Origin: Nitratireductor sp.
GTDB lineage: Bacteria > Pseudomonadota > Alphaproteobacteria > Rhizobiales > Rhizobiaceae
Direction: 5' to 3'
Assembly (NCBI RefSeq): GCF_017794765.1
Contig: NZ_CP051236.1
Span: 3,370,192-3,434,191, forward strand
DNA: 64,000 nt
Both the position numbers and the translations under genes were made by a program. The notes beneath the pieces are model-generated. The model saw nothing but the letters and a program-made list of their open reading frames with translations. It did not search any database and was not told the DNA's origin. Shown here one piece after another: positions 1 through 8,143 of this stretch (positions within the stretch are counted from its first letter, which is position 1; each line of letters opens with the position of its first letter).

Positions 1-114
1 GCGCCATCATTCGGCGCTGAGCATCTCCACACACAGCGGCATTGCACAGATGCCGCTTTTCGAGTTGCGCCTCCACCGCTACTGTCTCGATCACACATTG
101 AGGGAGGCTGACAC
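1..114. other. Left-edge region, no gene recognised
   Basis: I see no convincing coding sequence here. A GGGAGG ribosome binding site lies about 8 bases upstream of the ATG at 115, so the right part is the leader of the next gene. Confidence 0.5.
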
Positions 115-876
115 ATGAATCCATCCGGTATGGTTGCGCTTGTTACGGGCGGCGGTTCGGGGCTTGGCGAAGCGACGGCGCGTGCACTGGCGGACAAAGG
201 CGCAAAAATTGCCATTGCGGATGTCGGCATGGAGAGGGCCGAAGCGGTGGCCGCGGATATCGGCGGCATTGCCGTGCGCTGCGATGTCACCAGCGAAGCC
301 GATGGTCTGGCGGCTCTGGAGGAAGCGACGGAAAAGCTCGGCACGCCGCGCATTCTCGTGAATTGCGCCGGCATTGTCACGGCTACCAAAACCGTCGGCC
401 GGGATGGGCCCCACCCGCTCGATCTTTATCGCAAGGTCATCGAGATCAATCTTCTCGGAACGTTCAACATGATCCGGCTTTTTGCGGCCCAGGCACAGGA
501 TCTTGAACCGCTGGAGGGTGGAGAGCGCGGCGTGATCGTGAGCACCGCATCTGTTGCAGCCTTTGACGGGCAGATCGGTCAGGTGGCCTACTCCGCTTCC
601 AAGGGCGGCGTGGTCGGCATGACGCTTCCCATCGCCCGCGATCTCTCACGGTCTGGCATCCGCGTATGCACGATTGCGCCCGGCATCTTCAAGACACCCA
701 TGATGGCGAGCCTGCCGGAAGAGGCGCAGGCTTCGCTTGGCCAGCAGGTGCCCTTCCCGCCGCGCCTCGGCGAGCCTTCCGAATATGCAGCGCTTGCCTG
801 CCATATCGTCGAAAACCAGATGCTGAACGGCGAGACCATCCGCCTTGACGGCGCGATCCGCATGGCACCGAAATAG
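115..876 (+). CDS. SDR dehydrogenase, 3-hydroxyacyl-CoA dehydrogenase type 2 (HSD10) like
   Basis: A 253-residue short-chain dehydrogenase/reductase that should interconvert a hydroxyl and a ketone using NAD(H) in the cytoplasm. Visible are the Rossmann glycine motif TGGGSGLG (residues 11-18), NCAG (83-86) and the catalytic set Ser146, Tyr159 and Lys163. The ending GAIRMAPK is typical of the HSD10/3-hydroxyacyl-CoA dehydrogenase type 2 group used in short- or branched-chain acyl-CoA beta-oxidation. The ATG at 115 has a good GGGAGG site upstream. It is followed on the same strand by the split-barrel gene after about 80 bases. SDR fold is certain from sequence; the acyl-CoA substrate is inferred from family resemblance. 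Confidence 0.85.
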   Translation: MNPSGMVALVTGGGSGLGEATARALADKGAKIAIADVGMERAEAVAADIGGIAVRCDVTSEADGLAALEEATEKLGTPRILVNCAGIVTATKTVGRDGPHPLDLYRKVIEINLLGTFNMIRLFAAQAQDLEPLEGGERGVIVSTASVAAFDGQIGQVAYSASKGGVVGMTLPIARDLSRSGIRVCTIAPGIFKTPMMASLPEEAQASLGQQVPFPPRLGEPSEYAALACHIVENQMLNGETIRLDGAIRMAPK

Positions 877-959
877 CCCGATGATGGAGAATCCCCATCC
901 ACAGCTTGCAGCCGAAAGCATGATCGGCGAAGGAGATGCTTCAACGGATTGAGGCATCG

Positions 960-1730
960 ATGAGCGAAGGAAAATCAAAGGACGTCATTCTCGAAACGGA
1001 TGCGGACGCCATTCGCCTTGCGAAGACGCTGTTGCGCGCTGCACGCTTTGGTGCGTTGGCAACGATCGATCCAGATGACGGCGCACCCTTCGCGACCCGC
1101 GTCGCGACCGCGACCGACCTCGACGGCGCGCCACTCATACTGGTCTCGGGCCTGTCTGCCCATACCAGGGGGCTGGAAGCCGATCCGCGCTGCTCGCTGC
1201 TGATAGGTGAGCCCGGCAAGGGCGACCCGCTGGCGCATCCGCGCCTTTCCATCAAAACTTCCGCCTCCAGGGTGGAACGCGAAAGCAAAGCGCACGAACA
1301 CGTCAGACGTCGCTATCTGTCACGTCATCCCAAGGCAAAGCTGTATGTCGACTTTCCAGACTTCTCCATTTACCGGCTTGAACCGCAGCAGGCGCTTCTC
1401 AATGGTGGATTCGCCCGCGCCTACAGGCTTTTTCGGTCTGAACTCCTGACGAACAGCGCCGCTCTGGACAGTCTTGCAGGCTCCGAGGCCGGTGCCATCG
1501 CACACATGAACAAAGACCACGCGGACGCGTTGGAAAACTATGCCCGCCATTTTGCCAGGGCTCCCTCGGGAAAATGGCAACTGACCGGCATCGACCCGGA
1601 CGGGATCGATCTGGCGCTTGGCGACGAAACGTGCCGCATTTTCTTCAAATCCCCGCTGAGCGACGCCTCCCAGATACGCCCCACTCTTGTGGCGATGGCA
1701 AAGGAAGCGCGCATGGGGATCGCCAGTTGA
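960..1730 (+). CDS. HugZ-like heme/FMN split-barrel protein with DUF2470 domain
   Basis: A 256-residue protein of the pyridoxamine 5'-phosphate oxidase-like split-barrel fold. The N-terminal half (about residues 15-150) is the barrel; the C-terminal part beginning AHMNKDHADAL is the DUF2470 domain seen in HugZ-type heme-degrading or heme-binding proteins. I chose ATG 960, which has GAGG five bases upstream, over an in-frame ATG at 936 whose AGGAG touches the start codon. It overlaps the next gene by TTGA. A heme-utilisation or flavin-linked role is a family inference; no heme-uptake genes are adjacent. Confidence 0.75.
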   Translation: MSEGKSKDVILETDADAIRLAKTLLRAARFGALATIDPDDGAPFATRVATATDLDGAPLILVSGLSAHTRGLEADPRCSLLIGEPGKGDPLAHPRLSIKTSASRVERESKAHEHVRRRYLSRHPKAKLYVDFPDFSIYRLEPQQALLNGGFARAYRLFRSELLTNSAALDSLAGSEAGAIAHMNKDHADALENYARHFARAPSGKWQLTGIDPDGIDLALGDETCRIFFKSPLSDASQIRPTLVAMAKEARMGIAS

Positions 1731-2530
1731 AACGGAAGCTCTTACCCATCGCAAGCGCCGAAGATCCTCGCATCGCTGCCTATCGCGATATTCGCGAACG
1801 CGATCTCGTGGGAAGGCAAGGCCGTTTCGTGGCCGAAGGACGCGTGGTGCTCAACGTGCTCTTCTCAACAGGCCGGTTCACAGCCGAGAGCGTGTTTCTG
1901 CGGGAAAACCGTGTGGCCGGGCTCGGCGACCTCATCGACCGCATTCCCGAAGACGTTCCGATCTATACAGCCAGCGCTGCTGTGATGGATGAGGTCGCCG
2001 GTTTCGAGATCCATCGGGGCATTCTGGCGATCGGTCGCAAGCGCGAAACGAGCGGCGAAGCGCTGCTCGATACGCTGCCCGACGCGGCGCTGGTGGTCGC
2101 ACTATCGGGCATATCCAATCACGACAATATGGGCTCGATCTTCCGCAACGCCGCATCTTTCGGCGCTGCCGCCGTGCTGCTCACGAACGATTGCTGTGAT
2201 CCGCTCTACCGCAAGGCTATCCGTGTCTCGGTAGGTGCCACGCTGAAAATCCCCTTCGCGCGTTTCAGCGATACAGCCACCCTTGCGGCAGCACTTGAGG
2301 ATCAGGGCTACTCGATTCTAGCGCTGAGCCCACAAGGAAAGATCGACATCGCGGGGATAAAGCGCGACCCGCGCCACGCATTGCTTCTTGGCAGCGAAGG
2401 GCATGGACTTTCGGAAGAGGACATGAGGCGGTTTCCCACCGCACGCATTGCCATGGCCCCGGATTTCGACAGTCTCAACGTGGCTGCAGCCTCCGCCATT
2501 GCATTGCACCGGCTCTGGCGCCCGGCCTGA
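1727..2530 (+). CDS. TrmH/SpoU-family RNA 2'-O-methyltransferase
   Basis: A SPOUT-class methyltransferase (about 267 residues) expected to use S-adenosylmethionine to methylate a ribose in tRNA or rRNA. The three SpoU motifs are visible: NHDNMGSIFRNA (about 131-142), LLLGSEGHGLSEE, and NVAAASAIALHRLW near the C-terminus. A substrate-binding-like N-terminal segment precedes them. No ATG fits; homology begins at a TTG at 1727 that overlaps the stop of the upstream gene as TTGA, so translational coupling is likely. The target nucleotide cannot be read from sequence. The gene ends two bases before the convergent coiled-coil gene. Confidence 0.82.
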   Translation: MKRKLLPIASAEDPRIAAYRDIRERDLVGRQGRFVAEGRVVLNVLFSTGRFTAESVFLRENRVAGLGDLIDRIPEDVPIYTASAAVMDEVAGFEIHRGILAIGRKRETSGEALLDTLPDAALVVALSGISNHDNMGSIFRNAASFGAAAVLLTNDCCDPLYRKAIRVSVGATLKIPFARFSDTATLAAALEDQGYSILALSPQGKIDIAGIKRDPRHALLLGSEGHGLSEEDMRRFPTARIAMAPDFDSLNVAAASAIALHRLWRPA

Positions 2531-2532
2531 GA

Positions 2533-3771
2533 CTAGGAAGCACGTTCGCGCAGAATGCGCACTCTTTCAGCAAGGCTCATTGGGCGACCGTCGCCTCCAG
2601 TCTCCGGAGACTGAAGCGCTTCGGCGATTGGTGAACTTTCCCCTTCGAGAGACGCTGTCAGACCGATCACTTCTGCCGCCAGGCTATGGATCTGCTCACG
2701 CAGGGCTTCATCTGCCGGTGCGTCATAAGCTGTCTTCGAAACCGAAGCCTTTCCGTTTTTCTTTTTCTCAGAAAGCTCGGCACGCAGTTTCTTGTTTTCC
2801 TGAAGCAACCTGGAAATCCGTGTCTTGAGTTTCTCCTGGTCACTTTCAGATATTTTTTGAGGGCCCGTCGTCTTTGCCCCACCCTCGGAAAGAAGTGTGC
2901 GAACTTGCAGGGACTTGTCTGCAAGTTCACGCGACAGGCGATCGCATTCGGCCTCCACCTCCTTCAACCGGCGAGCGGCCTGTTCAGACAGGCTGGCCTC
3001 GCTCACCGCGTTCATCTCCTTGCGGAGACGGGCAATCTCGGCTTCACGGCGTTCAAGCTTTTCTTCGTGCTCGTACAGCGCCCTCATCTGCGCCTCCAGC
3101 TTTTTCTGAAGGTCGGCATTGCGCTTCTCGGCTACTTTCAACCCGGCTTCAGCCTCTTTACGTCCGGTTTCGGCTTCACGCGCTGCGCGAATTGCATCCT
3201 TGCGATCACGACGAAGTTCGGCCAGATCATCCTCCACCTTACGCAATTCCGTCTCGCGGGCGACCATTTCGATCTGCCGGCTGCTCGCCAGCAAACGCTC
3301 TTCCTCGTAGCGGTCATTAAGCTCCGTCAACGCGGTACCGCGAACCTCAAGCTCGGAAAGTGCTTCCTCCAGCTTCGCTTCCAGCATGGAAATGACTTCG
3401 GCGTTCTCCGCCAGCGCCGTGCGCTGCTTCTCGGTTTCGTCTCGCAGTTCGGCAATTACCCTGTCCTGTGCGTCTCGAGCCTCGGCGAGCTGCCGGGCCT
3501 CGTCGCTCAGTCGGGAGATCTCGACAAGTTGTGAAGACGTCTTCCTGTTCAGGGACTCGATATTCATCTCGAGCCGGCGGGCGGCCATGGCGTGGCTGGC
3601 GCGCAGCCGATCTTTCTCCGCCTCAAGTTCATTGGCAGAAAGCGGCAGGCTGGCTTCTATACGCTTTGTCGTGAGCCGCACCGCCCTGCGCCATACAAGC
3701 GGGGCCAAAGCAAGAGCGAGAAACCCCGCAATAAAAAACCCCAGAAGAATAAGCAGTATCGTCGTGATCAC
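2533..3771 (-). CDS. Membrane-anchored long coiled-coil protein of unknown function
   Basis: A 412-residue protein with one N-terminal membrane segment (about residues 3-27, rich in Ile/Leu/Phe) followed by an Arg-rich patch. After that come some 300 residues of Glu/Lys/Arg/Leu/Ala-rich heptads typical of an extended coiled coil (about 40-330), then a less ordered tail ending in LAERVRILRERAS. By the positive-inside rule the coiled coil probably lies in the cytoplasm. No enzymatic motif is visible. It is transcribed alone, convergent with the methyltransferase gene. The architecture fits a scaffold or envelope/division-linked tether, but that is a guess; I do not recognise a named family. Confidence 0.6.
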   Translation of the reverse strand: MITTILLILLGFFIAGFLALALAPLVWRRAVRLTTKRIEASLPLSANELEAEKDRLRASHAMAARRLEMNIESLNRKTSSQLVEISRLSDEARQLAEARDAQDRVIAELRDETEKQRTALAENAEVISMLEAKLEEALSELEVRGTALTELNDRYEEERLLASSRQIEMVARETELRKVEDDLAELRRDRKDAIRAAREAETGRKEAEAGLKVAEKRNADLQKKLEAQMRALYEHEEKLERREAEIARLRKEMNAVSEASLSEQAARRLKEVEAECDRLSRELADKSLQVRTLLSEGGAKTTGPQKISESDQEKLKTRISRLLQENKKLRAELSEKKKNGKASVSKTAYDAPADEALREQIHSLAAEVIGLTASLEGESSPIAEALQSPETGGDGRPMSLAERVRILRERAS

Positions 3772-3930
3772 CGCATGAAACCCATCTCGTCAAGGAAACC
3801 CTGCATGTGCAGTTGTCGCCTCATTGGGTCACGCAAAACGACCCGCACGTCAAGCTGATACACTCAGGAAGCCGTTGCAACCATCGGGGCAGCGCGCAAT
3901 CAGTTGGCCCGCCGCCGTGATGAACCTGCC
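3772..3930. other. Short intergenic region
   Basis: This stretch lies between two minus-strand genes. It holds the leader of the coiled-coil gene on its left side and the end of eipA on its right. I see no strong terminator or repeat in it. Confidence 0.4.
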
Positions 3931-4521
3931 TCAGAAGGGATTCCATGTCGGCTGCGGGGTCATCTTCAGGTAACCCAGATTGATGCCAAGGCGTGCGCCC
4001 ACCCCGGTACGGATCGGGACCAGGATCATATTGTCGTTGGTCAGCGCGTTGAAGCCAAGACCCGCCACCAGGTAAGCAGAGCCCGCAACGCCGCCGAAGC
4101 GCCGGTAAAGATCGTTCACGGAGTTGAGGTTGTAGACGAGGATCATGACGCGGGATCCCTGACCGCCATAGTCCCAGCCGATGGATGGTCCCTGCCAGAA
4201 GACCTTATGGTCACCGGCATTCTTGGTGTAAAGCATGCCTTCGCCGTAGGTCAGGCCTCCGATAAACGCCCCGGAGCCTTCCTCGCCAAGAACATATCCG
4301 TTCGGCAAGCCGTAATTGGAGAATATCTTCTCCACCACGGTTGCCAGACCACCTGTCGTGGCACCGAAAAATCCGTGTCCGGCGTCAACGATCTCCTGAG
4401 CCGTATAGCCATTATTGGCCCGTGCCGTATTGGTGGCCACGGAGATGGCGCCCAGGCCGACCGCGAAAACCACCAGACAGACCTGGATAAACCGCGTCCA
4501 ATAAAAAAGCCGTGCAGGCAT
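3931..4521 (-). CDS. eipA: EipA-type DUF1134 envelope integrity protein
   Basis: A 196-residue exported protein of the DUF1134 family. An N-terminal hydrophobic segment (about residues 11-30) ending near TARA is a signal peptide or anchor. The rest is the conserved DUF1134 body with GYVLGEEGSGAFIGGL, GLTYGEG, PSIGWDYGGQGSRVM and LVAGLGFNAL. In Brucella abortus the DUF1134 protein EipA is periplasmic and needed for envelope integrity. The ATG at 4521 has GGAG about eight bases upstream. It is divergent from chpT. Family assignment is strong; the envelope role is carried over from Brucella. Confidence 0.85.
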   Translation of the reverse strand: MPARLFYWTRFIQVCLVVFAVGLGAISVATNTARANNGYTAQEIVDAGHGFFGATTGGLATVVEKIFSNYGLPNGYVLGEEGSGAFIGGLTYGEGMLYTKNAGDHKVFWQGPSIGWDYGGQGSRVMILVYNLNSVNDLYRRFGGVAGSAYLVAGLGFNALTNDNMILVPIRTGVGARLGINLGYLKMTPQPTWNPF

Positions 4522-4871
4522 TGTTCATTCTCCATCCATGAGTGGCAGTCATAGACTGCCCACCGTTACCCCGCCTCGAGCCACGATTGCTTCAAAATAG
4601 GCCGTGAATCTTTTCCAACTGTTAACCTCAACCTGAAACATGGCCGGCGCATGGCCCTTCACCAGGACGTACGGCTGCGGCCTGCGCCATTTCAGGCCAA
4701 ACTGTTGCCGGTTTTCGCGCGCCTGTGTAACCAGAAGCAGCGCGTTCCATGATCTGATTCGGTCGGAGACTGGGACCTGTTCGAAGTCGGAACCACAAGA
4801 GCAAAGACCGGCCGGCGCCGCGGCATCCACAGGCAGCGATGGTCCGATCGGCAACAACGTCTGGAGGACAG
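4522..4871. promoter_or_regulatory. Divergent eipA/chpT intergenic region
   Basis: About 350 bases separate eipA and chpT. The region holds two GANTC (CcrM) sites at 4606-4610 and 4756-4760 and a single GTTAACC word near 4621. The latter resembles half of a CtrA site, but no second TTAA follows at the canonical spacing. I see no other gene. Cell-cycle control is suggested, not shown. Confidence 0.35.
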
Positions 4872-5510
4872 ATGCCCATGTCCGAATTTTTCTCGCTGAG
4901 CGCAACCGATCTTGCCGCTCTTCTGTGCAGCCGCGTTTGCCACGACATCATTTCGCCGGTGGGTGCCATCAACAACGGCCTCGAACTGTTAGATGAGGGC
5001 GGCGCTGACGAAGATGCCATGGCCCTGATCCGCGCCAGCGCGGTCAATGCCTCGGCACGCCTGCAGTTTGCGCGCATCGCCTTTGGCGCCGCCGGTTCGG
5101 CGGGTATGCAGATCGACACAGGAGACGCACAGGCGGTAGCCACGGCCTTCATCGCCAACGAAAAGCCCGAACTCGAATGGAATGGTGCCCGCGCGCTCTT
5201 GCCCAAAAACCAGGTAAAGCTTTTGCTAAACCTGTTGCTCGTTGCCAATTCCGCTATTCCGCGCGGCGGCAAGCTGCGCGTTTATCTCGAAGAGCTCGAA
5301 ACCTCCCCCGCTTTCAAGATCAAGGCCGAAGGCCCGATGCTGCGCGTACCACCGAAGTTTCTTGAGCTTCACTCAGGAAGCAAACCGGAAGAGCCCATCG
5401 ATGCCCACAGCGTTCAGTTTTACTACACCCTGCTTCTGGCACGCGATACAGGCATGACGGTCAATATCCGCGCCACGGCCGATGAGATCATCCTGTCTGC
5501 AGGGAAATAG
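4872..5510 (+). CDS. chpT: ChpT histidine phosphotransferase
   Basis: A 212-residue HPTransfase-family protein that relays phosphate from CckA to CtrA and CpdR in the alphaproteobacterial cell-cycle phosphorelay. The phospho-accepting helix reads LLCSRVCHDIISPVGAINNG, with His in the CHD motif near residue 24. The C-terminal half is a degenerate GHKL/ATPase-like fold. I start at ATG 4872, four bases after GGAGG; an alternative ATG lies at 4878. It sits next to a response regulator and ctrA, the usual neighbourhood in Hyphomicrobiales. The family and role are well supported by motif and context. Confidence 0.9.
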   Translation: MPMSEFFSLSATDLAALLCSRVCHDIISPVGAINNGLELLDEGGADEDAMALIRASAVNASARLQFARIAFGAAGSAGMQIDTGDAQAVATAFIANEKPELEWNGARALLPKNQVKLLLNLLLVANSAIPRGGKLRVYLEELETSPAFKIKAEGPMLRVPPKFLELHSGSKPEEPIDAHSVQFYYTLLLARDTGMTVNIRATADEIILSAGK

Positions 5511-5612
5511 TCCGTTAACCATAAGTCTTTGCGGCAGCTTTACCAGCCTTGCTCCATACTCCTTCCTGCTTGCCTGACAGCGGCAACTGCATTGCACGAA
5601 AGGATGTGGAAA

Positions 5613-5981
5613 ATGGCTCGCTGCCTGATCGTCGACGATTCCAGCGTCATCCGGAAGGTCGCCAAACGGATACTCGCCAGCGCGGAAATGATGGTCACCG
5701 AGGCCGCCAGTGGGCAGGAGGCCCTTGATCTGTCTGCCCATGACATGGCTGACATCATCATTATCGACAGCTCCCTGCCGGATATGGATTCAAGCGACCT
5801 CGTTCGCCGGTTGATGGTTCTGCCTGCAGAGTTCAAGCCGTATATTCTTCTGTGTCTTGCTGAGCTCGATCTCGGCGCGATCATGCGTGCGAAACGGGCT
5901 GGAGCGCAGGGCTATATGCTGAAACCCTTTACCCGCGCGCAATTGCTCGAGCAGTTCCGGGAGTTTCAGACAGCAGCGTAA
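5613..5981 (+). CDS. Single-domain response regulator (CheY/DivK-like)
   Basis: A 122-residue stand-alone receiver domain with the acidic pair Asp8-Asp9, phospho-acceptor Asp52 and the switch lysine in LKPF near the C-terminus. There is no output domain, so it should act by protein contact, like DivK, CpdR or CheY. In an ungapped alignment to CheY from the LKPF motif, the normally conserved Thr/Ser before Ala-Glu is Leu, which may weaken phosphorylation-coupled switching. The ATG at 5613 starts MARCLIVDD; upstream in-frame codons lack conservation. It lies between chpT and ctrA. A GTTAACCATAAG word at 5514-5525 just upstream resembles a CtrA half-site. Which DivK/CpdR-like role it plays is unknown. 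Confidence 0.8.
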   Translation: MARCLIVDDSSVIRKVAKRILASAEMMVTEAASGQEALDLSAHDMADIIIIDSSLPDMDSSDLVRRLMVLPAEFKPYILLCLAELDLGAIMRAKRAGAQGYMLKPFTRAQLLEQFREFQTAA

Positions 5982-6020
5982 CGCCTGACTGGACAAAACA
6001 ACACACCCAGACAACGCAAA

Positions 6021-6044
6021 AAACCCGGCCTCGCGGCCGGGTTT
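6021..6044 (-). terminator. Rho-independent terminator between the response regulator gene and ctrA
   Basis: Perfect 10-bp stem (aaacccggcc / ggccgggttt) with a TCGC loop. On the minus strand the hairpin is followed by TTTTTTGCG, a good terminator for ctrA. On the plus strand the tail is weaker but could also serve the convergent response regulator gene. Confidence 0.8.
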
Positions 6045-6075
6045 GCGCGTTCTTGAAGGGGAGGCGAAACGGGGG

Positions 6076-6771
6076 TCAGGCGCTTTCGCGAATTTCCTCG
6101 GGCTCGCGCAGCACGTAACCGCGACCCCAAACCGTCTCGATGAAATTCTGACCGCCGGACGCGGCATCCAGCTTCTTGCGAAGCTTGCAGATGAAGACGT
6201 CGATGATCTTCAATTCCGGTTCGTCCATTCCACCATAAAGATGGTTCAGGAACATTTCCTTGGTCAGCGTCGTACCCTTGCGGAGCGAAAGTAGCTCCAG
6301 CATCTGGTATTCCTTGCCCGTCAGGTGGACGCGCTGCCCAGCGACCTCGACCGTCTTGGCATCCAGGTTCACAATCAGATCACCGGTGGTGATAACCGAC
6401 TGTGCGTGCCCCTTGGAGCGTCGCACGATGGCGTGAATACGCGCCACAAGCTCGTCCTTGTGGAACGGCTTCGTCATATAGTCGTCTGCGCCGAACCCGA
6501 GGCCACGCACCTTGTCCTCAATGCCGGCCATACCGGAGAGGATAAGGATGGGCGTCTTCACCTTCGAAAGGCGCAGTGTCCGCAGGACCTCGTAACCCGA
6601 CATATCCGGCAGGTTGAGATCAAGCAGTATGATATCATAATCGTAGAGCTTACCGAGATCGACGCCCTCTTCTCCGAGGTCCGTCGTATAAACATTGAAG
6701 CTCTCGGATTTGAGCATCAATTCGATGCTCTGTGCCGTAGCACTGTCGTCTTCAATCAGCAAAACGCGCAT
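6076..6771 (-). CDS. ctrA: Cell-cycle master response regulator CtrA
   Basis: A 231-residue OmpR/PhoB-type response regulator. The receiver (1-120) has Glu7-Asp8-Asp9, phospho-acceptor Asp51 and Lys101. The winged-helix DNA-binding domain contains [17 protein letters not shown] and ends with [11 protein letters not shown]. It is nearly invariant in alphaproteobacteria and controls replication, division and flagellar genes after phosphorylation through CckA-ChpT. The C-terminus is ESA; in Caulobacter a terminal Ala-Ala is the ClpXP degron, so proteolysis may differ here. The upstream region carries several GANTC sites. Divergent from the fliJ-like gene. Identification is secure. Confidence 0.97.
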   Translation of the reverse strand: MRVLLIEDDSATAQSIELMLKSESFNVYTTDLGEEGVDLGKLYDYDIILLDLNLPDMSGYEVLRTLRLSKVKTPILILSGMAGIEDKVRGLGFGADDYMTKPFHKDELVARIHAIVRRSKGHAQSVITTGDLIVNLDAKTVEVAGQRVHLTGKEYQMLELLSLRKGTTLTKEMFLNHLYGGMDEPELKIIDVFICKLRKKLDAASGGQNFIETVWGRGYVLREPEEIRESA

Positions 6772-6835
6772 CTTTATCCCCTTCTCGCCGCCGACCCGGC
6801 CTGGCAGGCATCCGGCACCGAAGCAATGATTGCCT

Positions 6836-7130
6836 GAATCGGAGGCTGCCAGTTAATGGTTAACAAAATCTAATTCGGTCTGGCAAGCACCAGATTCCCT
6901 TTTCAGCTTTTGAAGGCACTTCTTTGATTCCACTAGTGAAATATCCGCCTCTGAATAGAGCGAATCACATTAGCAATTCACGCTAACCGACTCTCTCAAC
7001 AATCAAATTACGTCTTTCTCACGCACAATCTTTACCGTGCCTTAAGCCATCGTCCTTATGATTAACAATGCCCGTAAACGAATGGTTACCGAAGGGGCCG
7101 AATCTTAGGAATTTGTTTCCTAAGTGCGCT
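6836..7130. promoter_or_regulatory. ctrA / fliJ divergent control region
   Basis: About 440 AT-enriched bases separate ctrA from the divergent fliJ-like gene. GANTC methylation sites occur at 6836-6840, 6893-6897, 6926-6930, 6962-6966, 6989-6993 and 7100-7104. TTAA words occur at 6853 and 6860 (separated by only three bases), 7042 and 7062. A hairpin CTTAGGAA-TTTTG-TTTCCTAAG-like dyad spans 7104-7124. CcrM methylation and CtrA autocontrol of ctrA are known in Caulobacter and some rhizobia; here they are inferred from the motif cluster. No additional gene is visible. Confidence 0.55.
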
Positions 7131-7214
7131 TACCCTGCGAGGACTGACCCGGCGTAAACGGGACGGACAGCCGCCGAGGGGCGCTGGTGTGTGCGTATTG
7201 TGGGAGTATCGAGT

Positions 7215-7589
7215 ATGAAGCCGCGTGAAAACCTCGTTCGACTGAAGCAGTTTCAGGTTAATGAGAAGCGCCGCCGCATGGCACAGCTGGATTCGATGAT
7301 TGCCGAGTTCGACCGCATGGCCGCGGAACTGGATGCGCAGATTACTTCTGAGGAAACGAAGGCCGGCATCACCGATCTCAATCACTTCGCCTACCCGACT
7401 TTTGCCAAGGCCGCGCGCCTGCGCCGCGACAACCTGCGCACCTCGCAGGCAGAACTCGTCGAACAGCGCAAATCCGCCGAGGCCGAACTTTCCGAGGCGG
7501 AAGCAGAACTGGCCAAGGCCGAAGCTCTGGAAAACCGCGACGGGCGCGGGCGACAGGACGCAGCAGCCTCCCGCGCGATGACCGGCTGA
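7215..7589 (+). CDS. fliJ: FliJ-like flagellar export coiled-coil protein
   Basis: A 124-residue, strongly charged, helical protein (KRRRMAQLDSMIAEFDRMAAELDAQI, given here only as its Glu/Lys/Ala-rich heptads) matching the small FliJ-like protein found divergent from ctrA in many Hyphomicrobiales. FliJ forms an antiparallel coiled coil that joins the FliI ATPase to the export gate. The ATG at 7215 follows GGGAG. It lies far from fliI, which sits at 56 kb, and shares its control region with ctrA, consistent with CtrA or cell-cycle control. Function is inferred from coiled-coil character and position, since sequence identity among FliJ proteins is low. Confidence 0.62.
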   Translation: MKPRENLVRLKQFQVNEKRRRMAQLDSMIAEFDRMAAELDAQITSEETKAGITDLNHFAYPTFAKAARLRRDNLRTSQAELVEQRKSAEAELSEAEAELAKAEALENRDGRGRQDAAASRAMTG

Positions 7590-7630
7590 CCTTCGTCCCC
7601 GCAGACACCATCTATCGCTGAATCACTTTC

Positions 7631-7660
7631 AACGGCAGGGTTCTCCCTGCCGTTTTGCGT
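7631..7660 (+). terminator. Terminator after the fliJ-like gene
   Basis: 10-bp stem (aacggcaggg / ccctgccgtt) with a TTCT loop at 7631-7654, followed by TTGCGTTT. It lies about 40 bases downstream of the stop codon. Confidence 0.75.
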
Positions 7661-7777
7661 TTCTACCTGTTGCGCTGGATAAACCCCGGACTGCCAGAGT
7701 CTGTTTAAATAGATCGCGGCGTCATGCAGCCTGGCAGAACGGAAATGCAGAACTGAATTCGACCTCGCGCCGGAAAA

Positions 7778-7810
7778 GAAAAGGGCCGACGCAGAACGCC
7801 GGCCCTTTTC
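7778..7810 (-). terminator. Terminator downstream of sciP
   Basis: 11-bp perfect stem (gaaaagggccg / cggcccttttc). On the minus strand the stem runs into a TTTTCTTTTCC tract, as expected for a terminator of sciP, which ends at 7868. Confidence 0.75.
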
Positions 7811-7825
7811 GGGTTTGAACGGCAG

Positions 7826-7860
7826 TCGACGCATTTTCCCGTTTCGCGAAAATGCGTCGA
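7826..7860. repeat. Perfect 13-bp palindrome next to sciP
   Basis: Arms tcgacgcattttc (7826-7838) and gaaaatgcgtcga (7848-7860) flank a nine-base spacer. It lies between the sciP stop and its terminator. I found no second copy in this window, so a dispersed-repeat origin cannot be judged here. It may be an mRNA 3' stabilising hairpin or a protein site. Confidence 0.6.
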
Positions 7861-7867
7861 AACCTGG

Positions 7868-8143
7868 TCAATGTCGATATTGCTGGATACGTGTTGTCCG
7901 CAGCCCCGCCAGGCCATGATCATCGATAGAAGCCTGCCACGAGAGGAATTCCTCCACCGTCAGACGATAGCGCTGACAGGCTTCCTCAAGACTCAAAAGC
8001 CCACCGCGCACTGCGGCCACCACTTCCGCCTTGCGACGGATTACCCACCTGCGCGTATTGCTCGGTGGCAGATCCGCAATTGTCAGCGGGCTGCCATCCG
8101 GGCCGATGACATATTTTACGCGCGGTCGAACCATTTCGGTCAT
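7868..8143 (-). CDS. sciP: SciP, small CtrA inhibitory protein (DUF1153)
   Basis: A 91-residue DUF1153 protein. The core KYVIGPDGSPLTIADLPP is followed by a helix-turn-helix (about residues 33-75) with RRKAEVVAAVRGGLLSLEEAC and YRLTVEEFLSW. In Caulobacter, SciP binds CtrA and DNA and blocks CtrA-activated transcription in swarmer cells. The length equals the family norm. Its presence close to chpT and ctrA completes a local set of CtrA-pathway genes. It is divergent from mnmA. Family assignment is very secure; the inhibitory role in this organism is inferred. Confidence 0.92.
   Translation of the reverse strand: MTEMVRPRVKYVIGPDGSPLTIADLPPSNTRRWVIRRKAEVVAAVRGGLLSLEEACQRYRLTVEEFLSWQASIDDHGLAGLRTTRIQQYRH

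Noticed and set aside
6851-6865. GTTAATGGTTAAC as a CtrA box
   Set aside because: The two TTAA words are separated by three bases, not the seven of the canonical CtrA site, so I list it only as part of the control region.
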